A stretch of 64,000 bases of DNA from NCBI GenBank assembly GCA_964391725.1, contig CAYMNB010000001.1, positions 1 to 64,000 of the forward strand, in the 5' to 3' direction. This document shows positions 1-8,075 of this stretch, in pieces; the first letter of the stretch is position 1; every line of letters starts with the position of its first letter. This stretch comes from SpSt-1165 sp964391725. GTDB lineage: Bacteria > Chloroflexota > Anaerolineae > Anaerolineales > Anaerolineaceae. The notes beneath the pieces are model-generated. The model was not told the origin of the DNA, ran no database searches, and saw nothing but the letters and a program-made list of their open reading frames with translations. Both the position numbers and the translations under genes were made by a program.

Positions 1-66
1 ACCAACGTATACGATTTAATCCATTATTGCCGGTATGTAGTCAGGAAACACCTTCCTGAGGCATAA
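1..66 (+). CDS. 3' end of an unidentified protein (truncated by window edge)
   Basis: Frame 1 is open from the first base to a TAA at 64-66 and encodes 21 residues ending in RKHLPEA. It is followed 23 bp later by a strong hairpin that would terminate it, and the next gene (smpB) runs the other way, so a convergent gene ending here makes sense. The fragment is too short to assign a family. It could be chance, since a 66-base open frame is not unusual. Confidence 0.4.
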   Translation, partial: TNVYDLIHYCRYVVRKHLPEA

Positions 67-89
67 CAACCAAACAAAGCTCCCCTCAG

Positions 90-123
90 AAAACGCCAAA
101 CCACATCACAGGTTTGGCGTTTT
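90..123. terminator. Bidirectional intrinsic terminator
   Basis: A perfect 13-bp inverted repeat (90-102 with 111-123) around an 8-nt loop. The outer arms are A-rich on one side and T-rich on the other, so the hairpin has a T-tail in both directions. It lies between the gene ending at 66 and the 3' end of smpB. Confidence 0.8.
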
Positions 124-157
124 CGCAAAGATCAGACTAACACAATACCTGGCCTTT

Positions 158-604
158 TTAATACTTTATGCGCCGGTTTGACTCGCGCTCCATATCACGC
201 TGTTGAATTTCCTGTCGTTTGTCGTGCTGTTTTTTGCCTTTTGCCACTGCAATTTCCAACTTTGCCCTGCCGTCTTTGAGGTACATGCGGGTCGGTACGA
301 TGGTGACTCCCTTTTTTCTGACATCATCATATAGATCATATATCTCTTTTTTGTGCAGCAGCAGGCGGCGGTTGCGCCGCGGCTCATGGTTGTAACGGTT
401 GGCTTCCTCATACGGGGCAATATAGGCATTGACCAGCCACGCTTCCTCCCCATCGATAGCTACATACGCCTCGCCCAACGAAACCTGCCCGGCCCGGATT
501 GATTTAATCTCCGAGCCCCTCAACTCAAGCCCGGCTTCCAAGGTTTCCAGCAAGAAATACTCAAACCTGGCTTTGCGATTGGTTGCAACAACTTTAATGC
601 CCAT
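158..604 (-). CDS. smpB: SsrA-binding protein SmpB
   Basis: A 148-residue protein matching SmpB along its full usual length. SmpB binds tmRNA and brings it to ribosomes stalled on mRNAs that lack a stop codon. Family hallmarks are visible: the N-terminal ATNRKARFEY segment, the beta-barrel sequence LRGSEIKSIRAGQVSLGEAY (about residues 28-47), and the basic C-terminal tail rich in K, R and Q (about 122-148) that enters the decoding centre. The start has a good GGAGG site. The gene lies 15 nt downstream of the SH3 gene on the same strand and is probably co-transcribed with it. The tmRNA gene itself is not in the visible 157 bases beyond its 3' end. Confidence 0.96.
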   Translation of the reverse strand: MGIKVVATNRKARFEYFLLETLEAGLELRGSEIKSIRAGQVSLGEAYVAIDGEEAWLVNAYIAPYEEANRYNHEPRRNRRLLLHKKEIYDLYDDVRKKGVTIVPTRMYLKDGRAKLEIAVAKGKKQHDKRQEIQQRDMERESNRRIKY

Positions 605-619
605 AACGCTTTCCTCCGC

Positions 620-1246
620 CTATCGCCGCTGGGTCATTGAAACCAGTGCAATGATTATCCCCAGAAAACCAAGGATAAAGATGATCAAGCCCGATGGAAT
701 ACCAACATCCAGCATGACTGACGGTTCATTGTGTTGAAATTCCGGCACTACGACCGGAGGACCTGGGGTGAAAGTCGGCAGCTTGGTAGGCTCTATCTCA
801 TAGGAGAATTGGGCTGCCAACGTCGGGTCAATGGTCGGAGTAAATTGCGGGGTTGGGGTGGGCGGCGGTTCCACGATCGGCAGTTCACCACCAATGACAC
901 TGACCAAGACAGAGTATACCCAGCCCTGTCCACCCTGCACACCAGGATATTCGATCAAAATCCAATCACCACCAGCCGAACGTCCTTTGGCTGGCGATTC
1001 TTGGGCAAAGATCAAAAAACCAACAATCGGGTAAGTGACCCCAGGCCCGCCGCGCACATTGATCTGGTCATGCTCAAAGGCTGTAACCCGTATCCGCGGA
1101 CCGCTGGGGGTGCCTGTTACAGTGGGGATTGGCTCATCATCCTCTTCAGCCCGCACAGGCTGCACCCATTGCAAGGCGAAAAACGTAGATATCGATAGTA
1201 TAATGAAAAGAGTTGATAGTGGTTTCTTTTTATGCATCGTATTCAT
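620..1246 (-). CDS. Secreted, membrane-anchored SH3-domain protein
   Basis: A protein of about 208 residues with a signal peptide (about 1-33, ending near PVRAEE) and a bacterial SH3 domain (about 50-115) with the usual NVRGGPGVTYPIVG entry motif. A Pro/Thr-rich linker and a C-terminal transmembrane helix (about 180-202) with basic stop-transfer residues TQRR follow. It should sit outside the membrane, probably touching the cell wall. The same frame is open upstream to 1417, but that extension has no signal sequence and overlaps the divergent gene. I chose ATG 1246 because it lies 7 nt from a -10 box; ATG 1237 is the alternative. No known specific ligand. Confidence 0.75.
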   Translation of the reverse strand: MNTMHKKKPLSTLFIILSISTFFALQWVQPVRAEEDDEPIPTVTGTPSGPRIRVTAFEHDQINVRGGPGVTYPIVGFLIFAQESPAKGRSAGGDWILIEYPGVQGGQGWVYSVLVSVIGGELPIVEPPPTPTPQFTPTIDPTLAAQFSYEIEPTKLPTFTPGPPVVVPEFQHNEPSVMLDVGIPSGLIIFILGFLGIIIALVSMTQRR

Positions 1247-1253
1247 CAGGTAC

Positions 1254-1281
1254 ATTATAACTGAGTCATGGACAGAAGCAA
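1254..1281. promoter_or_regulatory. Overlapping divergent promoter with shared -10 element
   Basis: The 8-mer ATTATAAC at 1254-1261 is TATAAT on the minus strand (1254-1259) and TATAAC on the plus strand (1256-1261). For the minus strand a TTGCTT -35 lies at 1276-1281 with a 16-bp spacer. The plus-strand ATG (1268) is 6 nt beyond its -10 and the minus-strand ATG (1246) 7 nt beyond its own, so both messages may start at the start codon. No Shine-Dalgarno is seen for either gene. Inferred from sequence only. Confidence 0.55.
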
Positions 1282-1864
1282 CAACACCCGCGCTTATTAT
1301 GGCAATATAAATGCCCTCGATTTGGCCCGTGCTCTCAAAGCGGCGTTTCATCGTGGGAATTATGCCGTGCAAACGTATGGCAAACCGGAAAAGATCATTC
1401 TGCAAATCTCCACCCATCGCCAGATCAACAGAGGCGGGCAGACGGCTTTAACCGTACATCTCACCGACATACCTGACGGTGTCGTGGTCAGCATGCAGCA
1501 GCAAAAATGGCTGGGCGTGGCTGCCAGCCTGGGGGTTTCAGCTCTGGCAACCGCTGTCAATCCCTGGAATCTGTTATCACGAATAGATGACATCGCTCAA
1601 GACATCGAATCATTAAACCTGGTCGATGATACCTGGAAAACCCTCGAACAGCGCGTTCACCTGGCAGGCGCCAGCACCCGCTTGAGTCAGAAGTTGGCCC
1701 GGGTAAAATGCCCCTATTGTCTGAGCGCCATTCAAACCGGTGAATCACAATGTACGGCTTGCGGTGCGCCGTTGGGCGAAGTACAGCCCTTTGCTTGCCC
1801 GCAGTGTGGTTTTCTGGCCTCGCCCGGCGAGACTGTTTGCCGCAATTGCCGCCAACCATTGTGA
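1268..1864 (+). CDS. Double zinc-ribbon protein of unknown function
   Basis: 198 residues. The first 140 or so have no domain I recognise. They include a hydrophobic stretch (about 78-98, GVAASLGVSALATA) that could insert in or lie on a membrane. The C-terminus carries two zinc ribbons: CPYC...CTAC (about 141-160) and CPQC...CRNC (about 176-194). Such ribbons usually bind zinc and mediate protein or nucleic-acid contacts. The start ATG has no ribosome-binding site and lies 6 nt after a -10 box, suggesting a leaderless transcript. It is divergent from the SH3 protein and shares the promoter core with it. Function unknown. Confidence 0.7.
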   Translation: MDRSNNTRAYYGNINALDLARALKAAFHRGNYAVQTYGKPEKIILQISTHRQINRGGQTALTVHLTDIPDGVVVSMQQQKWLGVAASLGVSALATAVNPWNLLSRIDDIAQDIESLNLVDDTWKTLEQRVHLAGASTRLSQKLARVKCPYCLSAIQTGESQCTACGAPLGEVQPFACPQCGFLASPGETVCRNCRQPL

Positions 1865-1924
1865 ACCGCTGAAAGACTTATGTCTGCATTCCCCTGATTC
1901 ATACTTGCCACAAGGAGGTCTCTG

Positions 1925-2761
1925 ATGATCAAAATCGTATCCGACACCCTGTCATGCATCGCTCCCACGGAAGCCAAACAAGCCGGCATTGCCTATCTGC
2001 CACAAGTCATCATCTTTGGCGAAGAATCATTCCACGACGATTATGAAATAACCCATGAGGAGTTTCTGCGAAAACTCGTGTCTTCCAAGTCATTACCCAC
2101 TACCTCTGCACCTTCACCGGAGCTGTATTACCCCATTTATGAAGAAGCCATTCGCAACAATGACACCCTGATCGTTGTGCTACCTTCGGATAAAATGTCA
2201 GGTACTTTGCGCAGTGCCACAGTCGCTGCCAAAGACTATAATGGTTTGAGTATTCATTTCTTTGACACCGGAATACTGGCATCCGCCCAGGGGGTCATGG
2301 TCAAGTGCGCTTTGGATTGGGCACAAGAAGGCCTTGAAGCAACGCAGATCATGACAAACCTGGCTGCCTTAAGAGATCGCCAAACCTCCTACTTTGTGGT
2401 TGACACGCTCGAATACCTTTACCGCGGCGGACGCATTGGTGCTGCCAAAGCGTTGCTTGGTAGCGTTCTGCAAATTAAACCGATCCTGGGTTTTGAAGAT
2501 GGCGGCATTGTCCCGGTGGAAAGCCAGCGTACCACCAAAAAAGCCGTCAACCGCCTGGTGGAACTGGTTGAACAGCAATATCCACGTGATCAAGAGGGTT
2601 ATCTCTCTCTTTCACACGCTGATGCCCGCGACAGGATTGAAAAAATCGCCGAAGAACTGAAACAAAGACTCGGAATTTCTGACATCCCTATTTACAACCT
2701 GCCGCCAGCCATTATGGTTCACGCTGGTCCGGGTGTGGTTGCCGCCCAATTTTTCAAGTAA
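1925..2761 (+). CDS. DegV family fatty-acid-binding protein
   Basis: 278 residues, the usual DegV length. Family features are the N-terminal KIVSDTLSCI segment, the TTSAPSPELY motif (about 59-68) corresponding to the TSQPS lipid-carboxylate loop, SGTLRSA (about 97-103), and the C-terminal GPGVVA. DegV proteins bind a fatty acid. In Firmicutes homologues (FakB) they hand it to a fatty acid kinase, but no kinase subunit is in this window. Strong ribosome-binding site AAGGAGG. It is followed after 21 nt by three sugar-metabolism genes, so it may be first in that operon, although the functional link is not obvious. Confidence 0.88.
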   Translation: MIKIVSDTLSCIAPTEAKQAGIAYLPQVIIFGEESFHDDYEITHEEFLRKLVSSKSLPTTSAPSPELYYPIYEEAIRNNDTLIVVLPSDKMSGTLRSATVAAKDYNGLSIHFFDTGILASAQGVMVKCALDWAQEGLEATQIMTNLAALRDRQTSYFVVDTLEYLYRGGRIGAAKALLGSVLQIKPILGFEDGGIVPVESQRTTKKAVNRLVELVEQQYPRDQEGYLSLSHADARDRIEKIAEELKQRLGISDIPIYNLPPAIMVHAGPGVVAAQFFK

Positions 2762-2782
2762 CAAACTCTACCGGAGATATTA

Positions 2783-3559
2783 ATGATCCAACAATCAGTT
2801 TGCGCCCCCATTCTAAAACCCGCAGAAATCTTATACGAACAGTTCATCCCCGAAATTAAAGAAATCGGTTTCAAAGCCATTGAATTCTGGGGCTTACCCG
2901 ACGATATTGACCGTATCTATGAACAGACCCAACAACAAGGACTTGCGATTGCTTCCTTCACCGGCCATGATGATATCGAACACGGCATGAACGACCCCTC
3001 GCAGCACAAACGCATCCTCAAAGAATTGGAAATTTCTATCCGCCAGGCGCACAAATATGGTGTACATGGCATCATCTGTTTTTCAGGTGCAAAAAACCCT
3101 GAGCTATCCACCAACCAATCTGTGCAGAATTGTGCTGATTGTCTGAACAAAATCGCTCCACTGGCGGCAGAATTGAATGTTCTTGTCAACCTGGAATTAC
3201 TGAATTCGCTGGCGGATCACCCAGGCTATGAGTGCAACAACACCCAATATGGCGTACAGGTCGCCCAGGCAGTCAATCATCCCAATGTGAAATTGTTGTA
3301 TGACATCTACCACATGCAAATCATGGAAGGCAGCCTTATCACCAACATCACTGAGAATATTGATTGGATCGGCCATTTTCACACTGCCGGCGTCCCAGGC
3401 CGTTTTGACCTCGATAACGAACAAGAAATCAATTACGCAGGTGTTGCCAAAGCCATCAATAATGCCGGCTACCTACATTATGTCGGCCATGAGTTTCATC
3501 CGAAACACCATTATCTGCATTCTCTCAAACAAGCGTATAATGTTTGCCATGTGCAGTAA
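2783..3559 (+). CDS. Hydroxypyruvate isomerase-like sugar isomerase (TIM barrel)
   Basis: 258 residues, the length of the Hyi/xylose-isomerase-like family. Metal-binding and catalytic landmarks are present: a Glu in LVNLELLN (about 140), LLYDIYHMQIMEG (about 172-184), IGHFHTAGVPGR (about 196-207) and a Glu near the C-terminus (VGHEFHP). Hyi converts hydroxypyruvate and tartronate semialdehyde. Relatives act on other ketoses, and the neighbouring xylulokinase makes a pentose or rare-sugar substrate equally plausible. It lies 21 nt after degV and 31 nt before the next gene, so it is operonic. The exact substrate cannot be read from sequence. Confidence 0.8.
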   Translation: MIQQSVCAPILKPAEILYEQFIPEIKEIGFKAIEFWGLPDDIDRIYEQTQQQGLAIASFTGHDDIEHGMNDPSQHKRILKELEISIRQAHKYGVHGIICFSGAKNPELSTNQSVQNCADCLNKIAPLAAELNVLVNLELLNSLADHPGYECNNTQYGVQVAQAVNHPNVKLLYDIYHMQIMEGSLITNITENIDWIGHFHTAGVPGRFDLDNEQEINYAGVAKAINNAGYLHYVGHEFHPKHHYLHSLKQAYNVCHVQ

Positions 3560-3590
3560 AAATTCCCGATAGCAGGCAAAGGAGTACATT

Positions 3591-4439
3591 ATGCAAGAGT
3601 TTCCACGCACCATGGTTGGCGGTGTTTCTGTACCGCGTCTGATCATTGGCACCAACTGGTTTTTGGGCTATTCCCACACATCCTTGGCCAAAGACAAATT
3701 CATCAAGGATTTTCAAAACCGAAAGAATGTGGCAGACATTATGACCACCTTTTTCGAACATGGCATCAATGCCGTGATGGGAATGCTGACTCCATTGATG
3801 GTAGACGCTGTCAAAGAAGCCGAGGATCGCACTGGCAAAAAAGGTATCATGATCGTCACCCCTCAATTCAACATACCTGGCTTCAATGCCGGTCCCGGAC
3901 AGGATGCCGAAAAAGTCTTTGATGATTGCGCCAAAGCAGGCGCGACCTTTTGTTTCCCCCATCAATGCATCACCGATACCTTGATCGACAAAATGTCACG
4001 CACCATCCGCCAAATGGATTCCATCTCTGCAATGATTCGAGAACGCGGTATGATCCCTGGCCTTTCCACCCACATGCCCGAAGCGGTGCAAATCGCCGAC
4101 GAATCTGGTGCAGACGTCGAAACCTACATCCAACTCTACAATGCATACGGTTTTCTGATGCAGGTTGAGGTGGATTGGGTGATGAAGGTCATCCATCGTG
4201 CCAAAAAACCCGTCATGACCATCAAACCTCTCGCCGCCGGACGTTTGATGCCCGTGGTCGGGCTCGCTTATGTATGGAATACCTTGCGCGACATTGATAT
4301 GGTCACCATTGGCACCACCACCGTAGACGAAGCCAAAGAGGTCATTGATCTCTCATTCGATTTCTTGGAGAAACGCCTGCCCGATCACAAATTGCAGGAA
4401 ACCCGCAGCAAAGGGATGTTGCGCGAACTGAACCAGTGA
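3591..4439 (+). CDS. TIM-barrel protein, aldo/keto-reductase-like, function unknown
   Basis: 282 residues. No family is recognised with confidence. The C-terminal half resembles the end of an aldo/keto reductase barrel: KPVMTIKPLAAGRL (about 204-217) and VTIGTTTVDEAKEVIDL (about 240-256), where NADPH-binding AKRs have similar strands. The N-terminal half (GTNWFLGYSHTSLAKD) lacks the usual AKR Asp-Tyr pair. So it is probably a TIM-barrel protein without standard AKR chemistry. It lies between an isomerase and xylulokinase with 31- and 21-nt gaps and a good ribosome-binding site (AAAGGAG), which ties it to the same sugar pathway. Confidence 0.6.
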   Translation: MQEFPRTMVGGVSVPRLIIGTNWFLGYSHTSLAKDKFIKDFQNRKNVADIMTTFFEHGINAVMGMLTPLMVDAVKEAEDRTGKKGIMIVTPQFNIPGFNAGPGQDAEKVFDDCAKAGATFCFPHQCITDTLIDKMSRTIRQMDSISAMIRERGMIPGLSTHMPEAVQIADESGADVETYIQLYNAYGFLMQVEVDWVMKVIHRAKKPVMTIKPLAAGRLMPVVGLAYVWNTLRDIDMVTIGTTTVDEAKEVIDLSFDFLEKRLPDHKLQETRSKGMLRELNQ

Positions 4440-4460
4440 TTCATCGAAGGAGGATTTGAC

Positions 4461-5984
4461 ATGCCATACCTGATGGGAATCGATATCTCGACCACCGGTG
4501 CCAAAGCCTTGCTGATTGATTCGTCCGGCACTGTTGTCGCCTCTCAAACCAGCGAATTGCCTTTATCTACCCCCAAACCACTCTGGAGTGAACAGGATCC
4601 CTCAGATTGGTGGAACGGTAGCGTCAACAGCATTCGTAAACTACTGGCACAGGTCGACATCTCACCCAATGAGATCAAAGCCATCGGCCTGACCGGGCAG
4701 ATGCATGGCCTTACCATGCTGGATACCCGGGGCGGAGTGCTCCGCCCAGCCATTCTGTGGAATGACCAGCGCACCGCCAAGCAATGTGATGATATTCGCA
4801 CTGCTGTAGGGCGAGAAAAATTCATTCAAATCACTGGCAATGACGCCCTGACCGGATTCACCGCACCAAAAATCCTGTGGGTGAAACAAAATGAACCGGA
4901 CATTTTCAAGAAAACCGCTCATATCTTGCTCCCTAAAGATTTTGTCCGCTTCAGACTTACCGGTGAGTATGCCTCAGATCGAGCTGGCGGCTCCGGTACG
5001 GTGTTATTTGATCTGAAAAACCGTGATTGGTCTGCCGAAATTGTGCATGCCCTGGAGATCCCACAGGATTGGCTGCCAACGACTTATGAAGGCACTGCCA
5101 TCACAGGTGCGATCTCGCAGCAGGCAGCCGAAATCACCGGTCTGACGGCGGGCACACCGGTGGTAGGTGGTGGTGGAGACCAGGCTGCTGGTGCCGTTGG
5201 CATGGGCGCAGTTTCCCCCGGTATCGTATCGCTGACGCTGGGTACTTCGGGCGTGGTTTTTGCCACCACCGACGGGCCTTTCATTGAACCTGAGGGACGT
5301 CTGCATGCTTTCTGCCATGCCGTACCTGATCGTTGGCACCTGATGGGCGTAATGCTGTCCGCCGCCGGGAGCCTGAAATGGTACCATGACACCTTTTTCT
5401 CTGATACATCTTACGACGAATTGATTGCCCCCGCAGCCGATATTGCCCCAGGATCTGAAGGCCTCTATTTTTTGCCATACCTGACCGGAGAACGCACCCC
5501 CTACCCTGATCCGCTGGCGCGCGGTGGTTTCATCGGCCTGACACTGCGCCACAGCCAGGCTCACATGACCCGCGCAGTATTGGAAGGCATCTCCTTCGGC
5601 CTTCGCGACAGTTTTGAATTGATGAAACAGGCGGGCCTTTCCCAGATTACCCAGGTGCGAATATCCGGCGGCGGCAGCCAATCGGCTATCTGGCGGCAGA
5701 TGCTTGCCAACATCCTCAATGCCGAACTGGTCACGGTAAACACCACCGAGGGCGGCGCTTTCGGGGCTGCCCTGCTGGCTGGTGTCGGGGTAAATGTGTG
5801 GAACTCCACTGATGAGGCTTGCCAGGCAACCATTCGCGTCACCGGCAGCACCCTGCCCCAACCTGACATGGTTGCCGCCTACCAACCACATTATGAGGTT
5901 TACAGCGGTTTATACCATACCTTGAAGAACACCAATGAAACCATTCACCAGGTGGTAGATTCTCAATCATCAGCCTCATTTTGA
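4461..5984 (+). CDS. xylB: Xylulokinase (FGGY carbohydrate kinase)
   Basis: 507 residues, close to the E. coli XylB length. It phosphorylates D-xylulose with ATP to xylulose 5-phosphate in the cytosol. Motifs: phosphate-binding GIDISTTGAK (about 6-15), the xylulokinase signature GLTGQMHGL (about 76-84), ILWNDQRT (about 95-102), GGGGDQAAG with the likely catalytic base Asp240, TLGTSGVVF (about 258-266), and the second FGGY signature GGGSQS (about 403-408). It is the last gene of the degV-isomerase-TIM barrel-kinase run and is followed directly by a strong terminator. No sugar transporter or regulator of the operon is visible nearby. Other ketoses are possible substrates. Confidence 0.92.
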   Translation: MPYLMGIDISTTGAKALLIDSSGTVVASQTSELPLSTPKPLWSEQDPSDWWNGSVNSIRKLLAQVDISPNEIKAIGLTGQMHGLTMLDTRGGVLRPAILWNDQRTAKQCDDIRTAVGREKFIQITGNDALTGFTAPKILWVKQNEPDIFKKTAHILLPKDFVRFRLTGEYASDRAGGSGTVLFDLKNRDWSAEIVHALEIPQDWLPTTYEGTAITGAISQQAAEITGLTAGTPVVGGGGDQAAGAVGMGAVSPGIVSLTLGTSGVVFATTDGPFIEPEGRLHAFCHAVPDRWHLMGVMLSAAGSLKWYHDTFFSDTSYDELIAPAADIAPGSEGLYFLPYLTGERTPYPDPLARGGFIGLTLRHSQAHMTRAVLEGISFGLRDSFELMKQAGLSQITQVRISGGGSQSAIWRQMLANILNAELVTVNTTEGGAFGAALLAGVGVNVWNSTDEACQATIRVTGSTLPQPDMVAAYQPHYEVYSGLYHTLKNTNETIHQVVDSQSSASF

Positions 5985-5989
5985 AAATG

Positions 5990-6026
5990 GAAACAGGGAT
6001 ACAGCGTTATTCTGTATCCCTGTTTC
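5990..6026. terminator. Intrinsic terminator between xylB and the convergent CMD gene
   Basis: A perfect 15-bp inverted repeat (5990-6004 with 6012-6026) with a 7-nt loop. The right arm overlaps the last codons of the convergent gene (stop at 6007-6009), so it can end both transcripts. The tails are A/T-rich but lack a long T-run. Confidence 0.7.
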
Positions 6027-6360
6027 TAAGCAAATCAACGGACTCCACAGCATGTCGCAGATGCGGGATAACTATGCTGCCGCCCACGATCAGCGCTACG
6101 CTCATAGCATCCCACAACTCTTCGTCAGTGTAACCGGCTTGTATGCACTGCTCGACATGGTAATCAATACAGTCGTTGCAACGCAACACCATAGATGCCA
6201 CCAAACCCAGTAATTCTTTGGTATTTGCTGGCAAAGCGCCCTCTGCATAGCAAGCTGTGTCAAGATTGAAAAAACGTTTGATGCCACGATGATCTATTTC
6301 GAATATCCGGTCATTCATTTGTGCGCGATACTGGTTAAATGCTTCCATGCGATCCATCAT
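6007..6360 (-). CDS. Carboxymuconolactone decarboxylase-family (AhpD-like) protein
   Basis: 117 residues. The CMD/AhpD core is seen with the redox motif CNDCIDYHVEQC (Cys at about 60, 63 and 71), which matches the E-x7-C-x-x-C-x3-H type used in peroxidase-reductase or thiol-disulfide chemistry. The CxxC points to redox function rather than lactone decarboxylation. It is transcribed divergently from murJ, with a palindromic -10 element between them. The substrate is not known. Confidence 0.85.
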   Translation of the reverse strand: MMDRMEAFNQYRAQMNDRIFEIDHRGIKRFFNLDTACYAEGALPANTKELLGLVASMVLRCNDCIDYHVEQCIQAGYTDEELWDAMSVALIVGGSIVIPHLRHAVESVDLLRNRDTE

Positions 6361-6394
6361 TAACTCACCTTCACTTCCCTGATTTTATATAAAT

Positions 6395-6426
6395 TTGACA
6401 AACAACCTGTCTCACCCCATTATAAT
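6395..6426. promoter_or_regulatory. Divergent promoter region for CMD gene and murJ
   Basis: A perfect palindrome ATTATAAT at 6419-6426 gives TATAAT on both strands (plus 6421-6426, minus 6419-6424). A consensus TTGACA lies at 6395-6400 on the plus strand, but the 20-bp spacing to the plus -10 is longer than ideal. The expected start for murJ is near 6433, leaving a 5' leader of about 60 nt. No good -35 is visible on the minus strand. Confidence 0.45.
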
Positions 6427-6491
6427 AAACATAGTATACGATTCGCCTGCAAGCTGCCGGCTTGTATCCCCTTCTATAAGGAGTTTACACA

Positions 6492-8018
6492 ATGAAACTC
6501 GTTGCCAAATCATCCTTAATAATCGCCTTTTTCTTTGGCATCAACAAAATCCTGGGATTTGTCCGCCAGTTATTCGTTGCCCGGCAATTTCAACTGTCGT
6601 ATGAATTAGATGCTTTCAACGCTGCCAACAACATTCCCGACCTTCTGGCTGCTCTCCTATCAGGCGGTGCCCTGGCAATTGCATTGATCCCCGTTCTTAC
6701 CGAGACACTCGACAAACAGGGTAGAAAAGAAGCATGGCAATTATTTTCCAACGTGTTGAATCTGGCCTTCATCGTCACCGCATTGATCTCTGTCATTCTG
6801 TTGATTGTCACCCCATTTTTCATCAACAACATCGTCGTGCCCGGCTTTCCGCAAGAGTATCAACAATTAAGTATTGAGATCATGCGCCTTAACTTGCTGG
6901 CAGTGATGATCTTCTCAATCTCCGGTCTGTTTATGGCAGGACTTCAGGCCAACCGCCACTTTCTGTTTCCCGCCATTGCCCCAGCCATGTACAACATCGG
7001 TCAGATTTTCGGCGTGGTCATCCTCGCCCCGGCGACAGGCTACACCATATTGGGCATTACCTTGCCAGCATTCGGCCTTGGAATCCATGGTCTGGTGTAC
7101 GGAGTCATTTTGGGTGCCCTCCTGCACCTGCTTATCCAGGTGCCAGCCCTGATAATGTACCGTTTTCATTGGGAGCCAAAGCTGCGCCTGCGCTCTGCCG
7201 CCATCCGTAAGGTGTTGGTGATCCTCGCCCCGCGTGTCGCTACCATGTTCTTCATACAACTCTTCTACATCGTACGTGACAACCTCGCCTCCGGCATGGG
7301 TGAAGGGGCAGTCACCGCGCTAAACCTTGGCTGGTTCATCATGCAGGTGCCTGAAGCCATGATCGGCACCGCCCTTGGCATCGCCATTTTGCCCAGTATT
7401 TCGTCAGCCATTATGGGTGGGCGAGAACCTGAGTTCATCAAAAGCATCAATGCTGCCTTGCGAGCCCTGTTTGCCATCACCATACCCATTGCCGTGTTGC
7501 TCAGTATCGGCCTGTTTCCACTGGTTGAGCTGGCCTTTGGCTATGAACCCGCTGATACCCAACGGGTGGTTTTGGCTTCGCAGGTTTATCTGGCAGGTTT
7601 GGTCGGCCATGCCCTGTTAGAAATTGCCTCACGCGCCTTTTATGCCAAACAAAAACCGATCATTCCGCTCTATGCCGCCATTCTCAACGCCCTCAGCTAT
7701 TTCCTCCTGGCACTGGTTTTATCGAACTGGTTCGGTTTTATCGGCATTGCCATATCGAATACCGTTGTTTTCACAGCCCAGGCCATCATCATGCTTTTCA
7801 TTCTTAATCGTCAACACAAAGGTATCTTCGCGGTAAAAAAGACCATCATAAAAGTAACCGCATGGACCGCTGGCAGTGGTTTAATCGTGTACTTGTTCCT
7901 GTCTCAGGCTGGTTTTTTGCCGGCTTTCCTGCAATCCGCGATTGCTGTAACAGCTTCTATTTGCCTATGCTGGTGGCTCATGCGCCATGAAATTACCCCG
8001 ATTTTGGACGTCCAATAG
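6492..8018 (+). CDS. murJ: Lipid II flippase MurJ (MviN family)
   Basis: 508 residues with about 14 hydrophobic helices, as expected for MurJ of the MOP exporter superfamily. It moves lipid-linked peptidoglycan precursor across the cytoplasmic membrane. Family features are the N-terminal FFGINKILGFVRQ, YELDAFNAANNIPD (about 36-49) and LLSGGALAIALIPV (about 55-68), with conserved Arg and Asp residues of the central cavity. The ribosome-binding site AAGGAG is well placed. It stands alone between a divergent CMD gene and a molybdenum-enzyme pair. Other wall genes of this window lie 22 kb away. Confidence 0.93.
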   Translation: MKLVAKSSLIIAFFFGINKILGFVRQLFVARQFQLSYELDAFNAANNIPDLLAALLSGGALAIALIPVLTETLDKQGRKEAWQLFSNVLNLAFIVTALISVILLIVTPFFINNIVVPGFPQEYQQLSIEIMRLNLLAVMIFSISGLFMAGLQANRHFLFPAIAPAMYNIGQIFGVVILAPATGYTILGITLPAFGLGIHGLVYGVILGALLHLLIQVPALIMYRFHWEPKLRLRSAAIRKVLVILAPRVATMFFIQLFYIVRDNLASGMGEGAVTALNLGWFIMQVPEAMIGTALGIAILPSISSAIMGGREPEFIKSINAALRALFAITIPIAVLLSIGLFPLVELAFGYEPADTQRVVLASQVYLAGLVGHALLEIASRAFYAKQKPIIPLYAAILNALSYFLLALVLSNWFGFIGIAISNTVVFTAQAIIMLFILNRQHKGIFAVKKTIIKVTAWTAGSGLIVYLFLSQAGFLPAFLQSAIAVTASICLCWWLMRHEITPILDVQ

Positions 8019-8075
8019 GATTGAGCAACAGGTATAATGGATGTACCACCTGACTGATTCACCAAGAAGGAGATC

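Noticed and set aside
1..157. tmRNA gene beside smpB
   Set aside because: The 157 bases hold a possible gene end and a terminator, and no tmRNA acceptor or tag region.
1247..1417. 57-codon N-terminal extension of the SH3 protein
   Set aside because: It has no signal peptide, overlaps the divergent gene and its promoter, and lies upstream of the -10 box used by the true start.
5004..5891. 295-codon open frame antisense to xylB
   Set aside because: Shadow of the xylB reading frame; no ribosome-binding site and no known family.
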